64,000 nt of DNA from Rheum nobile (GCA_027886185.1 WOAB01000126.1:620001-684000); one strand, 5' to 3'; shown: positions 10,330 to 23,559, counted from the stretch's first letter. Program-made: numbers and translations. Notes: generated by a model from the sequence alone, not told the origin.

Positions 10330-12594
10330 CAGAATAGAGGGATCCACTCTATCTGCTGTAAGCGGTGCACTCAAAATATGGCCATGCTGGCCCTATAAGA
10401 CATGCTGGGAAGAATATGAAGCACATACCTCTATCTGAGCAGATGCACTAGCGAAACCCGAATAAGCATTAGGATCCTGGTGTTTCAGCTGGCTCAGTAG
10501 GCCCTCTCTATCATGCAAACATGTCAGTTGTTGTTGAGTCAAATCTATGTTATGGTTCTGCAAACCAACGCCATTAGAAGATGCTTCGCCTACATGAATC
10601 TGAAGGGCGGGATGTGAGGCACTGGTCGTAGTAGGGGTACCCTTCGAACCAGTGCTCTCTAAGGCAAACTTTTTCCCCTTGTCAATCCGAGGGTGTTGAG
10701 CAGCTATGATAGGGGAGCCTGGGACTTCACTCCCTAGACCAATCTTCTATCCTTTGTTTTTGGAGTTCCCAACGGGTTTTTTTCCTTCACGACCCACTAG
10801 GGAGGAGCATTCTTCGACAGCGCATGTCTGTAGCTCGGTCGAGAAGAGGAGGTGCGATTAGGTTGATGGGATTGGAGAGGATGGCAAGGCATCCTACAAT
10901 AGGCAGAAAAATGGCCCACACCATTACAAAACTCACACTTCCAAGGGGACCAATCAAACCAAACTCTCTGTGAATAGATCTAGCCAACCTCTCTAAGCAA
11001 TCTTACTTCAGTTCTGTTGGCCTCATCAGTTGTAACTTCCACCAACAAGCGAGCAGTAGAGATGTCCTCAAGATTAGTAGTGTCTGAGTGAATAAAAATA
11101 GGTTTACCAATCCTACTCCCGAAAAATGCTTAATAATTTAGGGGACGAGATAAACACTTGGTCAATATTCGGCAAGGTCACCCACAGAGGGACCGAGTCA
11201 AAGCACGTCTAATCCAGTCTCATACTGTGCGATCATTGTTAGAGCATAATGGGGAATTTGCCAATAAACATCCATGATCCATTCTCGAGGACCCGTCTCA
11301 TGTCATCAGAAGAATCAAACTTGAACAAGCAAATGCCATTTCGCTTATGAAAAGTCATTGACGGTTGGATCTTCCAATTATATTAGACATTTTTTGCAAT
11401 AGCAAACCGGGATGTTTGCACATCAAGCACAAGGCCCACCAGAGAATGTTCCCATTTAGTGATGCCCTCCTTTATGTCCTCCCAACCAAAAGCTTCTAAT
11501 TCCTTGTTGACATCTTCATGTATTACAATTTAAAGGCTTTCTTACGGGTGATGTCGGTGGCTGTGGAAATAATATTAGGTTGCAGATTCTCACCACACGA
11601 GATAGGTTCTATCAGAAGACTCATTACCATCAGCCCAAACATACCGAGGAGGCCTTACAAGAGGGGGTTGGTAGGAGATCACATCCTCCAAAAATTCCCC
11701 AACTTTCCTAAAGTAAACTAGCTCCACCGATTCCTTAACAAAGGCCGAGTTAAGGAACTTGAGAGCTCTACAGTTGAGGCCCCAGACCCCTGCGAGTAGC
11801 CATTGAAAATTCACGGAGAAAGAACAACCAAGCAACCTAAAATGTCTATGAGCCAAGTCATAGATCCCAAGAAACGAATGATGATTTACAGCATGAAGGA
11901 GGGGGGGGGGGAGCGAATCACACAAAACTCTAGAAAAAGCATCAACAGGGCAAAAGGAAGAGCAACCCTCACATGCGGCCCAAGTAACCCCTGCAAAACA
12001 AACCTATGGGCATCCGACCCCGAACTACAAGCCTGACTGCCAAACAACCCAAGGATATCATTGACTGTCAAATAAAAATGGTTACCAGGAGACATACCAG
12101 GGAAATATGGCGATGGGTTTGGCAAGGCAGCCATCGGGGCTATCCTATGAGGCATAGGAGGGACAGTAGAGGGGATAGAACATCCGACTATGTTATCGTC
12201 CTTGAGACCGGCCACAACTTTGGGTGCTTTCCAAGATCCATTGATTCCTCTGCTGAAGATAGGATCTAGCTAGGGGTTGTGCCTGACTCTTTGCTGCCCT
12301 ACCAAGCAAGGACTGATGCGTCACTATCACCGAAAGCATGGCAGCTTTGGTGTGGGGGATCTTCTTAGAATTGACTCTATTGGAGCAAGTAGAAGCTGAG
12401 AGTGCCAGAATCACAACACAAGGGGGCAACGTAGGCTTAGGCTTGGCTAGTGGGGTCTCAAGACCATCAACACCAGGATGCTTGTTGTCGGTCGAGGCCT
12501 TGCATCTAGAGCAGGCGGTACGTCTGATGGTGAGGGCACGAGTGGCTTTCTTTGGCCGACCTCGTTTCCTGGGCACCGAGGGAGGAGACACCAT
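10330..12594 (-). pseudogene. LINE ORF1 (gag-like, DUF4283 and CCHC knuckle)
   Basis: The likely start codon at 12594 opens with MVSPPSVPRKRGRPKK, an AT-hook-like basic start usual in plant L1 ORF1 proteins. A DUF4283-type nucleic-acid-binding segment is recognisable at about 11360-11275 (KRNGICLFKFDSSDDMRRVL). A zinc knuckle CEFCNGVGHFSAYC, spacing C-x2-C-x4-H-x4-C, is encoded at about 10940-10895, just after an in-frame TAG. ORF1 proteins bind the LINE RNA. Several frame changes break the reading frame between these landmarks, and the 3' limit is approximate. Confidence 0.65.
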
Positions 12595-12861
12595 GGTGTA
12601 GGGTCCAGGTCCTAGAAGTGCAAGGTAGCCGGAGGAGACAGAGAACCTACACACTTGACCAACGACAAGGGCCCACAAGACAAAGAGAGGAAGATCCAAA
12701 AGATAAGACTAAAACGAGAAGCTAGCAAATGGGAACCAACAAATAAAATATAAACACGACAATATTAAAACTAGAAACTAGCGGATAGAACTCAACAGGA
12801 CTAAGACAAGAACAAGAACAATAAGACCTCAGCAAAATGAACTAAGCAAATACACTAAAAA

Positions 12862-15800
12862 GAGCTAAGAGTTTGAGCGACAAATACACTTAAAAGACCT
12901 AATTTTTACAACTTATGGTAAAATGACGATTTTTGAGGGAAAGTTAACAGTTTCTAATTTTGTCATTTTCTTTCAATGAATCACCTTAAATTGTTAAAAT
13001 ATTGGGGAAAGAAAAAGAGCTAAGAGTTTGAATGACAAACAATACAAAAAAGACATAGTTTTTACCATTTACGATACAAGGCACAACTTGAGCGAAAGTT
13101 AAGCATTTCTATTTTTTTTCAATTTCTTTCCATTAATCATCTTATATTGTCAAAATATTGGGGGAAATAAAGAGCTAAGACTTTGAGCGACAAACAACAC
13201 TAAAAAGACCTACTTTTCACCATTTACGATACAAGGCACAACTTTGAGCGAAAATTAAGAGTTTCAATTTTGTCAATTTCTTTCCATGAATAATATAATA
13301 CTATTAAAATATTAGGGGAAAACAAAGAGCTAAGAGTGTGCGCGGCAAGCAACACTAAAAAGACCTACAATTACCATTTACGATACAAGGCACAACTTTG
13401 AGTGAAAGTTAATAGTTTCTAATTTTGTTAATTTTTTCCATGAATAATCTTATATTGTCAAAATATTGGGGGAAAACAAAAAGCTAAGAGTTTGAGCGAC
13501 AAACAACACTAAAAAGACCTACTTTTTACCATTTAAGATACAAGGCACGACTTTGAGAGAAAGTTATGAGTGTCTAATTTTGTCAATTTCTTTCCCTTAA
13601 AATAGTGGGGGAAAACAAAAAGTTAAGACTTTGAGCGACAAACAACACTAAAAAAGACCTACTTTTTACCATTTACGATACAAGGCATTACTTTGAGCGA
13701 AAGTTAAGGGTTTCAAATTTTGTCAAATTCATTCCTTGTATTATCTTATATGGTCAAAATACTGGTGGGGGAAAACAAAGAGCTAAGAGTTTGAGAAACA
13801 AACAACACTAAAATGACCTACTTTTTACCATTTACGATACAAGGCATAACATTGAGCAAAAGTTAAGGGTTTCAAATGTTGTAAATTTCTTTCCATGAAT
13901 CTTCTTATATTGTGAGAATATTGGGGGAAAACAAAGAGCTAAGAGTTTGAGCGACAAAGAACACTAAAAAAGACGTACTTTTTATCATTTCCAATACAAG
14001 GCACGAATTTGAGCGAAAGTTAAGAGATTCTAATTCTATCAATTTCTTTCCATGAATATCATCTTATATTGTTAAAATATTGGTGGAAAACAAAGAGTAA
14101 AGAGCTTGAGCGACAAACAACACTAAAAGGACCTACTATTTACCATTTACAATACAAGGCACAATTTTGAGCGAAAAATTAAGAGTTTCTTGTTTTGTCA
14201 ATTTCTTTCCATGAATCATTTTATATTATCAAAATATTGGGTGAAACCGAAGAGCTAAGAGTTTGAACGACAAACAACACTAAAAATCCCTACGATTTGT
14301 CATTTACGATACAAGGTACAACTTCGAACGAAAATTAAGAGTGTTTAATTTTGTCAATTTCTTTGCATGAATCATCTTATATTGTCAAAATATTACCGGA
14401 AAACAAACAGCTAAGAGTTTGAGCGGCAAACAACACTAAAAAGACCTATGATTTACCATTGATGATATATGGCACAACTTTAAGCGAAAGATAAGAGTTT
14501 ATAATTTTGTCAATTTCTTTCAATGAATCTTCTTATATTGTTAGAATATTGGGGGAAAACAAAGAGCTAGGAGTTTGAGCGACACACAACACTAAATAGA
14601 CCTACTATTTACCATTTACGATACAAGTCAACAGATTAGGCGAAGTTAAGAGTTTCTAACTTTGTCCATTTCTTTCCATGAATCATCTTATATTGTCAAA
14701 AAAATGGGAGAAAACAAAGAGCTAAGAGGTTGAGTGACAAACAACACAAAAAAGACCTACTATTTACCATTTACAATGCAAGGCACAACTTTGAGAGAAA
14801 GTTAAGGGCTACAAATTTTGTCAACTTCTTTCCGTGAGTCATCTTATTTTGTCAAAATATTAGGGGAAAATAAATAGTAAAGAGTTTGAGCTACAAACAA
14901 CACTAAAAAGACATACGATTTACCATTTACGATACAAGGCACAACTATGAGCGAAAATTAAGGGTTTCAATTTTTGTCAATTTCTTTCCATGAATCATCT
15001 TATATTGCCAAAATATTAGGGGAAAACAAAGAGCTAAGAGTTTGAGCGCCAAACAACAATAAAAAGACCTACTATTTACCATGTACGATGCAAGGCACAA
15101 CTTTGAGCGAAAGTTAAGGTTTCAATTTTTGTCAATTTCTTTAGGTGAATCATATTATATTGTTAAAATATCAGGGGAAAAAGACTAAGAGTTTGAGTTA
15201 CAAACAACAATAAAAAGACTTATGATTTAACATTTACGATATAAGGCACAACTTTGAATGAAAGTTAAGGGCTTCATTTATTGTCAATTTCTTTCCATGA
15301 ATCATCTTATATTGTCAAAATATTGGGGGAAACAAAGAGCTAAGAGTTTGAGCGACAAACAACACTACAAAGACATACTTTTTATCGTTTACAATACAAG
15401 GCACGAATTTGAGAAAAAGTTAAGAGTTTCCAATTTTATCAATTTCTTTCCATGAATCATATTATATTGTTAAAATATTGGGGTAAAACAACAAGTTAAA
15501 AGCTTGATCCACAAACAACACTAAAAGGACCTATTATTTATCATTTACGATGCAAGGCACAACTTTGAGCGAAAGCTAAAAGTTTCTAATTTTGTCAATT
15601 TCTTTCCATGAATCATTTTTTATATATGTCAAAATATTAGGGGAAACCAAAGAGCTAAAAGTTTGAATGACAAACAATACTAAAAAAACCTACGATTTAC
15701 CATTTACGATACAAAGGCACAAATTCGAGCGAAAGTTAAGAGTTTCTAATTTTGTCAATTTCTTTCCACGAATAATCTTATATTGTAAAAATATTAGCGG

Positions 15801-17239
15801 AAAACAAAGAGCTAAAGGTTTAAGCGGCAAACAACACTAAAAAGACATACGATTTACCATTTACGATATAAGGCACAACTTTAAGCGAAAGTTAAGAGTT
15901 TCCAATTTTATCAATTTCTTTCAATGAATCATCTTATAATATTAAAATATTTGGGGAAAACCAAGAGCTAAGAGTTTGAGCAACAAACAAAATCTAAAAA
16001 TACCACCTATTTACCATTTACAATACAAATCACAACTTTGAGCGAAAGTTCAGAGTTTCTAATTTTGTCCACTTATTTTCATGAATCATTTTATATTGCC
16101 AAAATATTGGGGAAAAACAAAGAGCTAAGTGTTTGAGCGACAAACAACACTAAAAAGACCTACTATTTACCATTTACGATATAAGGCACAACTTTGAGAG
16201 AAAGTTAAGGGTGTCAAATTTTGTCAATTTCTTTCCGTGAATCATCTTATTTTGTCAAAATAATTCGAGAAAACAAAGAGCTAAGAGTTTGATCTACAAA
16301 CAACACTAAAAAGGCATGCGGTTACAATTTACGATAAAAGGCACACGTTTGAGCAAAAGTTAAGGGTTTCAATTTTTGTCAATTTATTTCAATGAATCAT
16401 GTTATCTTGTTAAATTATTAGGTTAAAACAAAGAGCTAAGAGTTTGAGCGACAAACAACACTAAAAGGACCTACTCTTTACCATGTATGATACAAGGCAC
16501 AACTTTGAACGAAAGTTAAGGGTTTTAACTTTTGTCAATTTTTTTCTGTGAATCATCTTATATTGCCAAAATATTGAGGGAAAACAAAAATCTAAAAGTT
16601 TGAGCTACAAACAACACTGAAAAGACCTACGATTTAACATTTACGATAAAAGCACAACTTGAGTGAAAGTTAAGTGTTTCATTTTTTGTCAATTTCTTTC
16701 CGTGAATCATCTTATATTGACAGAATATTGGGGGGAAACAAAAACCTAAGAGTTTGAGTGAAAAACAACACTAAAAAGACCAACTTTTTACCATTTACGA
16801 TACAAGGCACACCATTGAGCGAAAGTTAAGAGTTTCTAATTCTGTCAATTTCTTTCCGGGAATCATCTTACATTGTCAAATATTGGGGAAAACAAGGATC
16901 TAAGAGTTTGAGCTACAAACAACACTAAAAAATGTACGATTTATCATTTACGATACAAGGTACAACATTGAGCGAAAGTTAAGGGTTTTCAATTTTGTGA
17001 ATTTCTTTGCATTAATCATCTTATATTGTGAAAATATTGGGGAAAAAAAGAGAGTTAAGAGCTTGAGCGACAAACAACACTTAAAGGACCTACTATTTAC
17101 CATTCACGATACAAGACACAACTTTGAGCGAAAGTTACAACTTTCTAATTTTATCAATTTCATTCCATGAATCATCTTATCTTGTCAAAATATTGGGGGA
17201 AAACAAAGGGCTAATAATTTGAGCGACAAACAACAATAA
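12862..17239. repeat. ~155-bp satellite array, block 1
   Basis: About 28 tandem monomers. Spacing of the agctaagag landmark is 155 bp (13173 to 13328) and 154 bp (to 13482), with occasional shortened units (about 139 bp near 13600). Consensus landmarks in order: agctaagagtttgagcgac, acaacactaaaaagacctac, tttaccatttacgata, caaggcacaactttgagc, gaaagttaagagtttc, tttgtcaatttctttcc, atcatcttatattgtc, aaaatattggggg. Units are typically 10-20% diverged by eye. Open frames inside it are chance. The left edge adjoins the LINE 5' end; the right edge is an exact insertion junction. Confidence 0.95.
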
Positions 17240-18957
17240 TGTAACACCACCAAACCCCGGGTGTCACAGTCGTGGATTCTACCCAGAATGCACCAGGAAA
17301 AAGATAAAAAATGGAATAACAACGATCGCGGAAGCGAGTATAAGACTTGAACTTAATACCCATGAAGAAAATATAAGTAAGGATCACAATTACGAATTAA
17401 ATGTCAACAAAAAGGTCAACTAGACTCAATAATAACATTAGAGGACACAACATAATACAAAAGGAAGCCCCATAGCCTAATCTAGGACCACCATCGATCA
17501 CCTCCAACTTCTCCTTGTCGCTATCAACTAAACAAGCTGAAAACCTGTAACCGAAAAACCAATGGAACCAACAAAAAACCCTAGAGTAACCTGGGTTAGT
17601 AATTGAGATCTCAACAATGAACCCGCAATCAAATCACAAATCCAAAAACTAAACAGACAAAATTATAAACAGAGTTTAACCAAATCTTAAACTCACATAA
17701 GAGAAGATTACTAAGATAATCAAACGAACACGGCGGAATCACGACTTAGTAACAACACACATAATAACACCCATACACACACAACAAAACGCACCACACG
17801 CACACACACAAAACATACAACACAACACACCCAACACACATCACATATACACCGATTGTCCAACCATAATAATGTCATACATACAAGCAACATCTATTCT
17901 GCCATGAAAGGCTAAACCACAATCCTAACACATTATGTGCCACAACTAAGACACATAAAAAGTTAACCACATAAACCATTCATACACTTTAGCTAAGGCA
18001 AAGAACAAGGAAACACATGAATTGCAGATAGAATCTAGAAATGCAATCGTCATGCAGGCCAAACCAAGGCAATCAACTAAATAAGTCTTGGGAGACATAC
18101 CTCGAAACCAAGCAAACAATATCCAATGAAAAGGGATTGTCAGTCATAACCCAGCCTAAACAAGCGATAGAAGTACAACACCACAAATCAACAAAAACCA
18201 TTGAAAACACAATAATAAATGAAAAACCCCCAATTTTCAAAATTTGTGAGTCAACTTGTAAAATACAAAAACTAGATCAAACGACTTCCAAAATTCCTCA
18301 AAATTTACAGAAAGATAGCCTTTAATGTTACAAACCTAATACCTCAAGAATCACCCTAATCGGAATTCAAACAAAAAAGATATTGCAAATACACTCCATT
18401 ACTATACCATAATTTCTAGATTCGAACCCTAACTCGGTTTTGCATAGAAAAACATAATCTAACGTTTCTAAAAAATTATGCAATTCATTCTACAGAAACT
18501 ATGCTCCAAGACGAGTCTATCAACATATTGTACACCCAATTCCGATCTAAACTTAATTTATAATGATTTTCCAAAGTATATCGTTCTATCAGTTTTTATC
18601 TCCTTACATACATATCCAAATAGCATGACATTTTACATACATTCTCTCCATTATGTCACCTATTATTCATAAAATTTTCATAATTTTTCGAGTTTAGTAA
18701 CGTACCCAGATCAACCTTATGCTCTACAGTGCAAATAGGGCAAATGGAGGCTGAGAAGAGAAAGAGATTGAGGAGACTAGGGTTTGAACGAAAATTAGTA
18801 TTTATAAGGGCAAATTATGGTACTAAATTAGGTCTGACCTAACACACTAATTAGACATATAAAATATTAATCAAAATAAATATCATTATCATAAATAATA
18901 TTTTTTAATATCCTATAATTTCCAAATACTCAAGCTTCCAAAAATAGTATCATGACA

Positions 18958-18960
<3 letters not shown>

Positions 18961-19018
<58 letters not shown>
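18961..19018. repeat. (TA)29 microsatellite
   Basis: Uninterrupted TA dinucleotide of 58 bp immediately left of the gene-capturing element. A second TA run lies at its right edge. Confidence 0.95.
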
Positions 19019-19022
<4 letters not shown>

Positions 19023-19150
19023 TAGGATCAAGTGCATATAGGTATTAGGAGTATTACAGTAAAACGAAGGTACTAATCACATCCGTTGGTTGAGATTTAA
19101 TGGATGGGCTGGATTACAACAATTTGAGGTGTATATTAGGAAAATACCCG

Positions 19151-19574
19151 GTGCTCTACACAATCAATATCAATCCCGAATTTTGGGGGATTGAAATTGA
19201 AATTTGATTCTTCTCTCTCCTATGCATACGGTTTAATCCACTTATTTGACCGAGACACAACTCCAAAACCACCCCTACTTTTTTCATCTGAAATCTCAGA
19301 TCACCATTGAAATGGAGGAGAGATTCAAATTGGGCGGAGATCACCATTGAGTGCTGCGGTGGGCGAGTGGTGGCTCGCCGATGGATTCGGTGGTCGCGAG
19401 CAGCAGCAAGGGGCGGAAGTCGGGGCGGCAATGGTGTTGGGCATCGGCTTGGTCGCACCACAATGCGCGGTGGATCTGGGTTCGGATCTGGCGGTCGCGC
19501 GGTGGGAGAAGTCAGAAGAGGCGGGCTCAGAACTAGGCATTGGCGGGGTTGGTGAATTGGGTTCCGGGACACTT
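19151..19574. other. GC-rich non-assigned transposon cargo
   Basis: GC-rich sequence with long open frames on both strands and no recognisable protein. It lies between the left terminus and the DUF506 fragment and may be a second captured gene piece too diverged or too short to identify. Confidence 0.35.
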
Positions 19575-20122
19575 CTCCCACTTGGATTTGCAGACACCAG
19601 CGTCGTAGCCCAACGCCACCAGCCCCTCCGCCACCGACTTCCTAAGTTCATCCTTCCTCTTGCATCCCTTCCCGTTCCTCTCCACTATCTTCGCCGTGTC
19701 CGCCAACACGTTCATCTCGCTCACATTTGCACACATCACCAAACTCTGCAGATAAAGCACCAACCAAAATTCAGCAATTCACAAAAAGAAGAGGAGAACA
19801 AAAGCTTGCACCGACATCGATCGCGCACTCTTACCTTGAGGAAATCGTAGGCATCAGAGCCGTCGAGCTCGCCATCGGAGCCTTCAGATCCGTTTTCGTT
19901 GAAGCAATTGCAGCGGTGATTCGGCGCGGGGCTGGCGGTGAGGATGCAGCGGCTGCGTGGTGGTGGTCGAGCTTGGTTGGTTCGGTGGATCTGGTGTGGG
20001 CTCGGTGTGGTGGTTCGATGTGGGTTGGAGCCGGTGGGGTGTGGGTTTGGTTGTGTGTGTAGGAGGTTTCCGACGGAGAACGAGGCAGCGGCGGCGAGGA
20101 GAGTGGCTCTAGTGGCCGCCAT
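19575..20122 (-). pseudogene. Captured DUF506-family gene fragment with intron
   Basis: The minus strand reads an exon ending GSDAYDFLK at 19835, a GT...AG intron at 19834-19746 (89 bp, ending tatctgcag) and an exon from 19745 beginning SLVMCANVSEMNVLADTAK and continuing to GYDAGVCKSKWEK. Joined in phase 0, this is the conserved core of the plant DUF506 family (a PD-(D/E)XK-related group of unproven function). The match ends shortly after KWEK, where unrelated sequence begins, and the C-terminal half of the family is absent. Intron retention means DNA-level capture, not retroposition. Confidence 0.7.
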
Positions 20123-20183
20123 TAGAGGATCCCTAATTCAAAAAAACCCTAAATCCTTTTGGTTTTTTTACTCTAATGTTAAT

Positions 20184-21093
20184 TGATGTGACCATGGGTC
20201 ACCCCTCAAGGACATGCCAAAGTCGGTTCAATGAAGAGAAAGAAGCAATCGAGCTGCATGGATGTGACCATGGATCACCTCAGTAAAATTGCCGTATCTT
20301 CTTATTCCCAACTCCGATCACTCTCAAATTTTGAGAAGTGAAACTAGACTTCAAGATCTATCTCTGGGCGTTGGAATCACTCCATTCCGATCACGGACGG
20401 GAGAGAACGAACCTTCTGAAACTAGGCCAGAAACTGTCTCCGCGGAAGATGTTTGATTTGTGTTTTATTGTTATTTTCATTAATTAATTAGCTAGTTAGT
20501 TTCTAATTAGTGGCATACGTAGTGGCCTTAGTGGTTTAGCTACGTTAGTGGGTAGGTTAGTGGGTAGTTAATTAGTATTAATCTACAATTTACGTATTGT
20601 CATTTGGCACCTATTTAAAGGTTGCCTAGCATTGTATTTGAATTAGACTTGAATTGGAGATTATTAAAAAAACGTGAGCGTTTTGTTCATTTCAAGCCTC
20701 TTGGACGATGGCTTCAAGGTGTGTGATATCCTTGAGTGTCTTAGTCTTGTTTCGGTGTGTCGTATCCGAAACCCCTTTGGTGTGTCATATCCGAAGGCGG
20801 TTGGGTATTCTTGGTGTGTCATATCCATGAGTGTTCAACCTCGTCTGAAGGTTCTTGGTGAGTCGTATCCGAGGGTCGAGAGATACTTATCCCAAACTCT
20901 TCATGAACCTCGTTCATGAGAGTTATATCCATTTCAGTTTTTGAGTCAAATCTCCATCAAGTTCTTGCTTAGAGTCACAATTAAACACAACAAATGTCCT
21001 ATTTTGAGAGTTTCACCAAGAAGTTGCCAAATCAATGTCTTGGCGCCCTTCATCTTGTACAATACGGATCTTGGCATGTGCTTACGCACAACA
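20184..21093 (+). repeat. 5' LTR of the small element
   Basis: 910 bp, begins TGATGTGACCATGGGTCACC and ends gcacaaca. A TATTTAAA box lies at 20612-20619. Confidence 0.92.
20612..20619 (+). promoter_or_regulatory. LTR TATA box
   Basis: TATTTAAA in the phrase gcacctatttaaaggttg, in the middle of the LTR where a U3/R boundary would be expected; the same octamer occurs in the Gypsy LTR at 28666. Confidence 0.45.
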
Positions 21094-21095
21094 TT

Positions 21096-21108
21096 TGGTA
21101 TCAGAGCC
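21096..21108 (+). other. Primer binding site, tRNA-Met
   Basis: tggtatcagagcc, perfect for the initiator tRNA-Met 3' end, two bases after the LTR end. Confidence 0.9.
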
Positions 21109-21471
21109 ATCTCAAGGCGAGGGGATGTTCGTGTGCTCGGAGAGCGCGAGGAAGGCTTAACAGCCACGCCCGCACCAAAGGCAAAGGAAAACCGCGCCGC
21201 GGCATCTCAGGCAGCAACCGCGACCTCTCAGTAAAATCGTCATAACTTTTGTTTCCGTGATCCAATTGCTCTCCAATTTCGAGGACAGAAACTAGACTTC
21301 ATTATCTAACTACTGTCGCCGGAATCATCCAATTTGGAGTTCGGAGCAAGGCGAACGACCCTGTTGAAGTCAGGACGATTTTCTGGGAAGTTGCTGTCGG
21401 CCCTGTTGTGCTCACTCCTCGATTTTCTGGCAAGCAAAGACAACGAAGATTCGAGGACGAATCTTTCTTAC

Positions 21472-21483
21472 AGGAGGGGAGGA
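21472..21483 (+). other. Polypurine tract
   Basis: aggaggggagga directly abuts the 3' LTR start at 21484. Confidence 0.9.
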
Positions 21484-22393
21484 TGATGTGACCATGGGTC
21501 ACCCCTCAAGGACATGCCAAAGTCGGTTCAATGAAGAGAAAGAAGCAATCGAGCTGCATGGATGTGACCATGGATCACCTCAGTAAAAGTGCCGTATCTT
21601 CTTATTCCCAACTCCGATCACTCTCAAATTTTGAGGAGTGAAACTAGACTTCAAGATCTATCTCTGGGCGTTGGAATCACTCCATTCTGATCACGGACGG
21701 GAGATAACGAACCTTCTGAAACTAGGCCAGAAACTGTCTCCGCGAAAGATGTTTGATTTGTGTTTTATTGTTATTTTCATTAATTAATTAGCTAGTTAGT
21801 TTCTAATTAGTGGCATACGTAGTGGCCTTAGTGGTTTAGCTACGTTAGTGGGTAGGTTAGTGGGTAGTTAATTAGTATTAATTTATAATTTACGTATTGT
21901 CATTTGGCACCTATTTAAAGGTTGCCTAGCATTGTATTTGAATTAGACTTGAATTGGAGATTATTAAAAAAACGTGAGCGTTTTGTTCATTTCAAGCCTC
22001 TTGGACGATGGCTTCAAGGTGTGTGATATCCTTGAGTGTCTTAGTCTTGTTTCGTTGTGTTGTATCCGAAACCCCTTTGGTGTGTCATATCCGAAGGCGG
22101 TTGGGTATTCTTGGTGTGTCATATCCATGAGTGTTCAACCTCGTCTCAAGGTTCTTGGTGAGTCGTATCCGAGGGTCGAGAGATACTTATCCCACACCCT
22201 TCATGAACCTCGTTCATGAGAGTTATATCCATTTCAGTTTTTGAGTCAAATCTCCATCAAGTTCTTGCTTAGAGTCACAATTAAACACAACAAATGTCCT
22301 ATTTTGAGAGTTTCACCAAGAAGTTGCCAAATCAATGTCTTGGCGCCCTTCGTCTTGTACAGTACGGATCTTGTCATGTGCTTACGCACAACA
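21484..22393 (+). repeat. 3' LTR of the small element
   Basis: Second 910-bp LTR, same length as the first, with about 15 substitutions and no length change. Confidence 0.92.
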
Positions 22394-22398
22394 TTAAT

Positions 22399-22945
22399 GT
22401 TCATATTTCACGTTATGATATTCATGTTAACAGTATTGTTATTCACAATGTTACAGTTTGTGTGTTTTGTATTTATGTTTCGGATATTGTATATTTGATA
22501 TTCAGTTTCTCTATGGTGTTATTCATTATAATAATATTGATATTCATGTGGATTCAGATTCTGCTTGTTGATAGTATTATATGAGTTGTTGATCATTGAT
22601 ATTCACATTTTTATATGTGATATGCAAATTGTTTGTCATCAAATTGTTTGATATGATATTCATGGTGAAACGTAGTGATATTCATACCAATATAGAATGA
22701 TATTCATGGTGTAATTGATTATGTTATTCATATATTAAACAAAGATATTCATACAAACATGAACGATATTCAAGAAATAATGACAAAAGCAACAAGAATA
22801 AATTTACAAATCTACGAATTTGCAAAGCATTAGGACGCTGAACAAATCAAGTGGTGATATTCATGTTTTAAGTGGAGATATTCACATCCATCGATATTCA
22901 TAAACGCATGAACGATATTCATAAAGACGTGATCGATATTCATAA
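22399..22945. repeat. Cluster of 'gatattcat' words
   Basis: The word gatattca(t) occurs about 14 times in 550 bp at irregular spacing (several at 15-25 bp near 22893-22945), inside the gene-capturing DNA transposon. It is not a simple tandem repeat because the intervening bases differ. Confidence 0.75.
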
Positions 22946-23559
22946 ACACTGAAAAATCGTTGAAGAAGAAGAAAATGTACCAGCAGAATGGGGCGGTTTT
23001 AGGAAAGAGAAAATATTGTGTTTTCTCTCTCATCTAACAACCTCATTTATTATCTTTTCCTAATTAAAAATTAAATAATTGCCTTATTAGAGTAGATTTG
23101 GTGGTTATACCCCTACCATATCTATTGTAAGGTCCAATCATCCAACCATCCATCACCATCAATCCAACGCTCCAGATTAATACTTCCGTTTTATCATAAC
23201 CCCCGTTTTACCGGAGCGTTCCTCTAGGGTAAATACTAGGGAATGTTGTTGATCATTAGATTAAAGTAATCCAACAATTAGAACTTTACCACATTAATTA
23301 AAATGTATGGTAACGTAGTGGATCATGTCTCACATAACACCCAAATCCCTTGATTATCGCTTGTTTATTTATTTTTTGGAACTTTTGTACTAACATGTAT
23401 CTCATTGAACGATCTCATTCAACCTTCATTCACCGATCTCAATACCAACAAGAAAGGCAAATTTTAGTTCGGTGCTATAGAGATTTGTATCTCATTGAAC
23501 GTCTCGTTATGTAGCATGGACATTCCTCCGTAGTTGATTACCTCCTTACTTGTTTCGAA

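Larger units (their letters stand above)
8561..12850 (-). mobile_element. L1-type LINE, 3'-truncated
   Basis: Reading on the minus strand from about 12.85 kb: a short 5' UTR, ORF1 (12594 to about 10330), ORF2 endonuclease (from about 10213) and the start of the reverse transcriptase, ending at 8561. The rest of the RT, any RNase H domain and the poly(A) tail are missing. Loss of the 3' side is opposite to the usual 5' truncation of LINEs made by target-primed reverse transcription, so the break reflects a later rearrangement. Many frameshifts and stops make it inactive. Confidence 0.8.
20184..22393 (+). mobile_element. Small non-coding LTR retrotransposon, complete
   Basis: Two direct LTRs of exactly 910 bp (20184-21093 and 21484-22393), a Met-tRNA primer site, a polypurine tract and an exact 5-bp target duplication ttaat (20179-20183 and 22394-22398). 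The internal region is only 390 bp and encodes no Gag or Pol, so it must have been mobilised in trans. About 15 LTR-LTR differences were counted by eye (about 1.6%), making it the youngest datable insertion here. It shares the LTR start TGATGTGACC with the two Gypsy elements of this window. Confidence 0.92.

Noticed and set aside
11803..12601. Plus-strand open frames opposite LINE ORF1
   Set aside because: The opposite strand carries recognisable LINE ORF1 landmarks; these are shadows.
15258..15455. Open frames within satellite monomers (also at 26256, 39563, 45035, 53478 and 61751)
   Set aside because: The same short peptide recurs because the monomer recurs; there is no evidence of translation.
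12862..17239. Regularly spaced repeats that could be taken for a CRISPR-like array
   Set aside because: The entire ~155-bp unit is repeated with no unique spacers; it is a plant satellite.
19325..19651. Long GC-rich open frames on both strands
   Set aside because: Overlapping frames on both strands with biased composition are expected from GC-rich DNA; only the DUF506 frame has family similarity.
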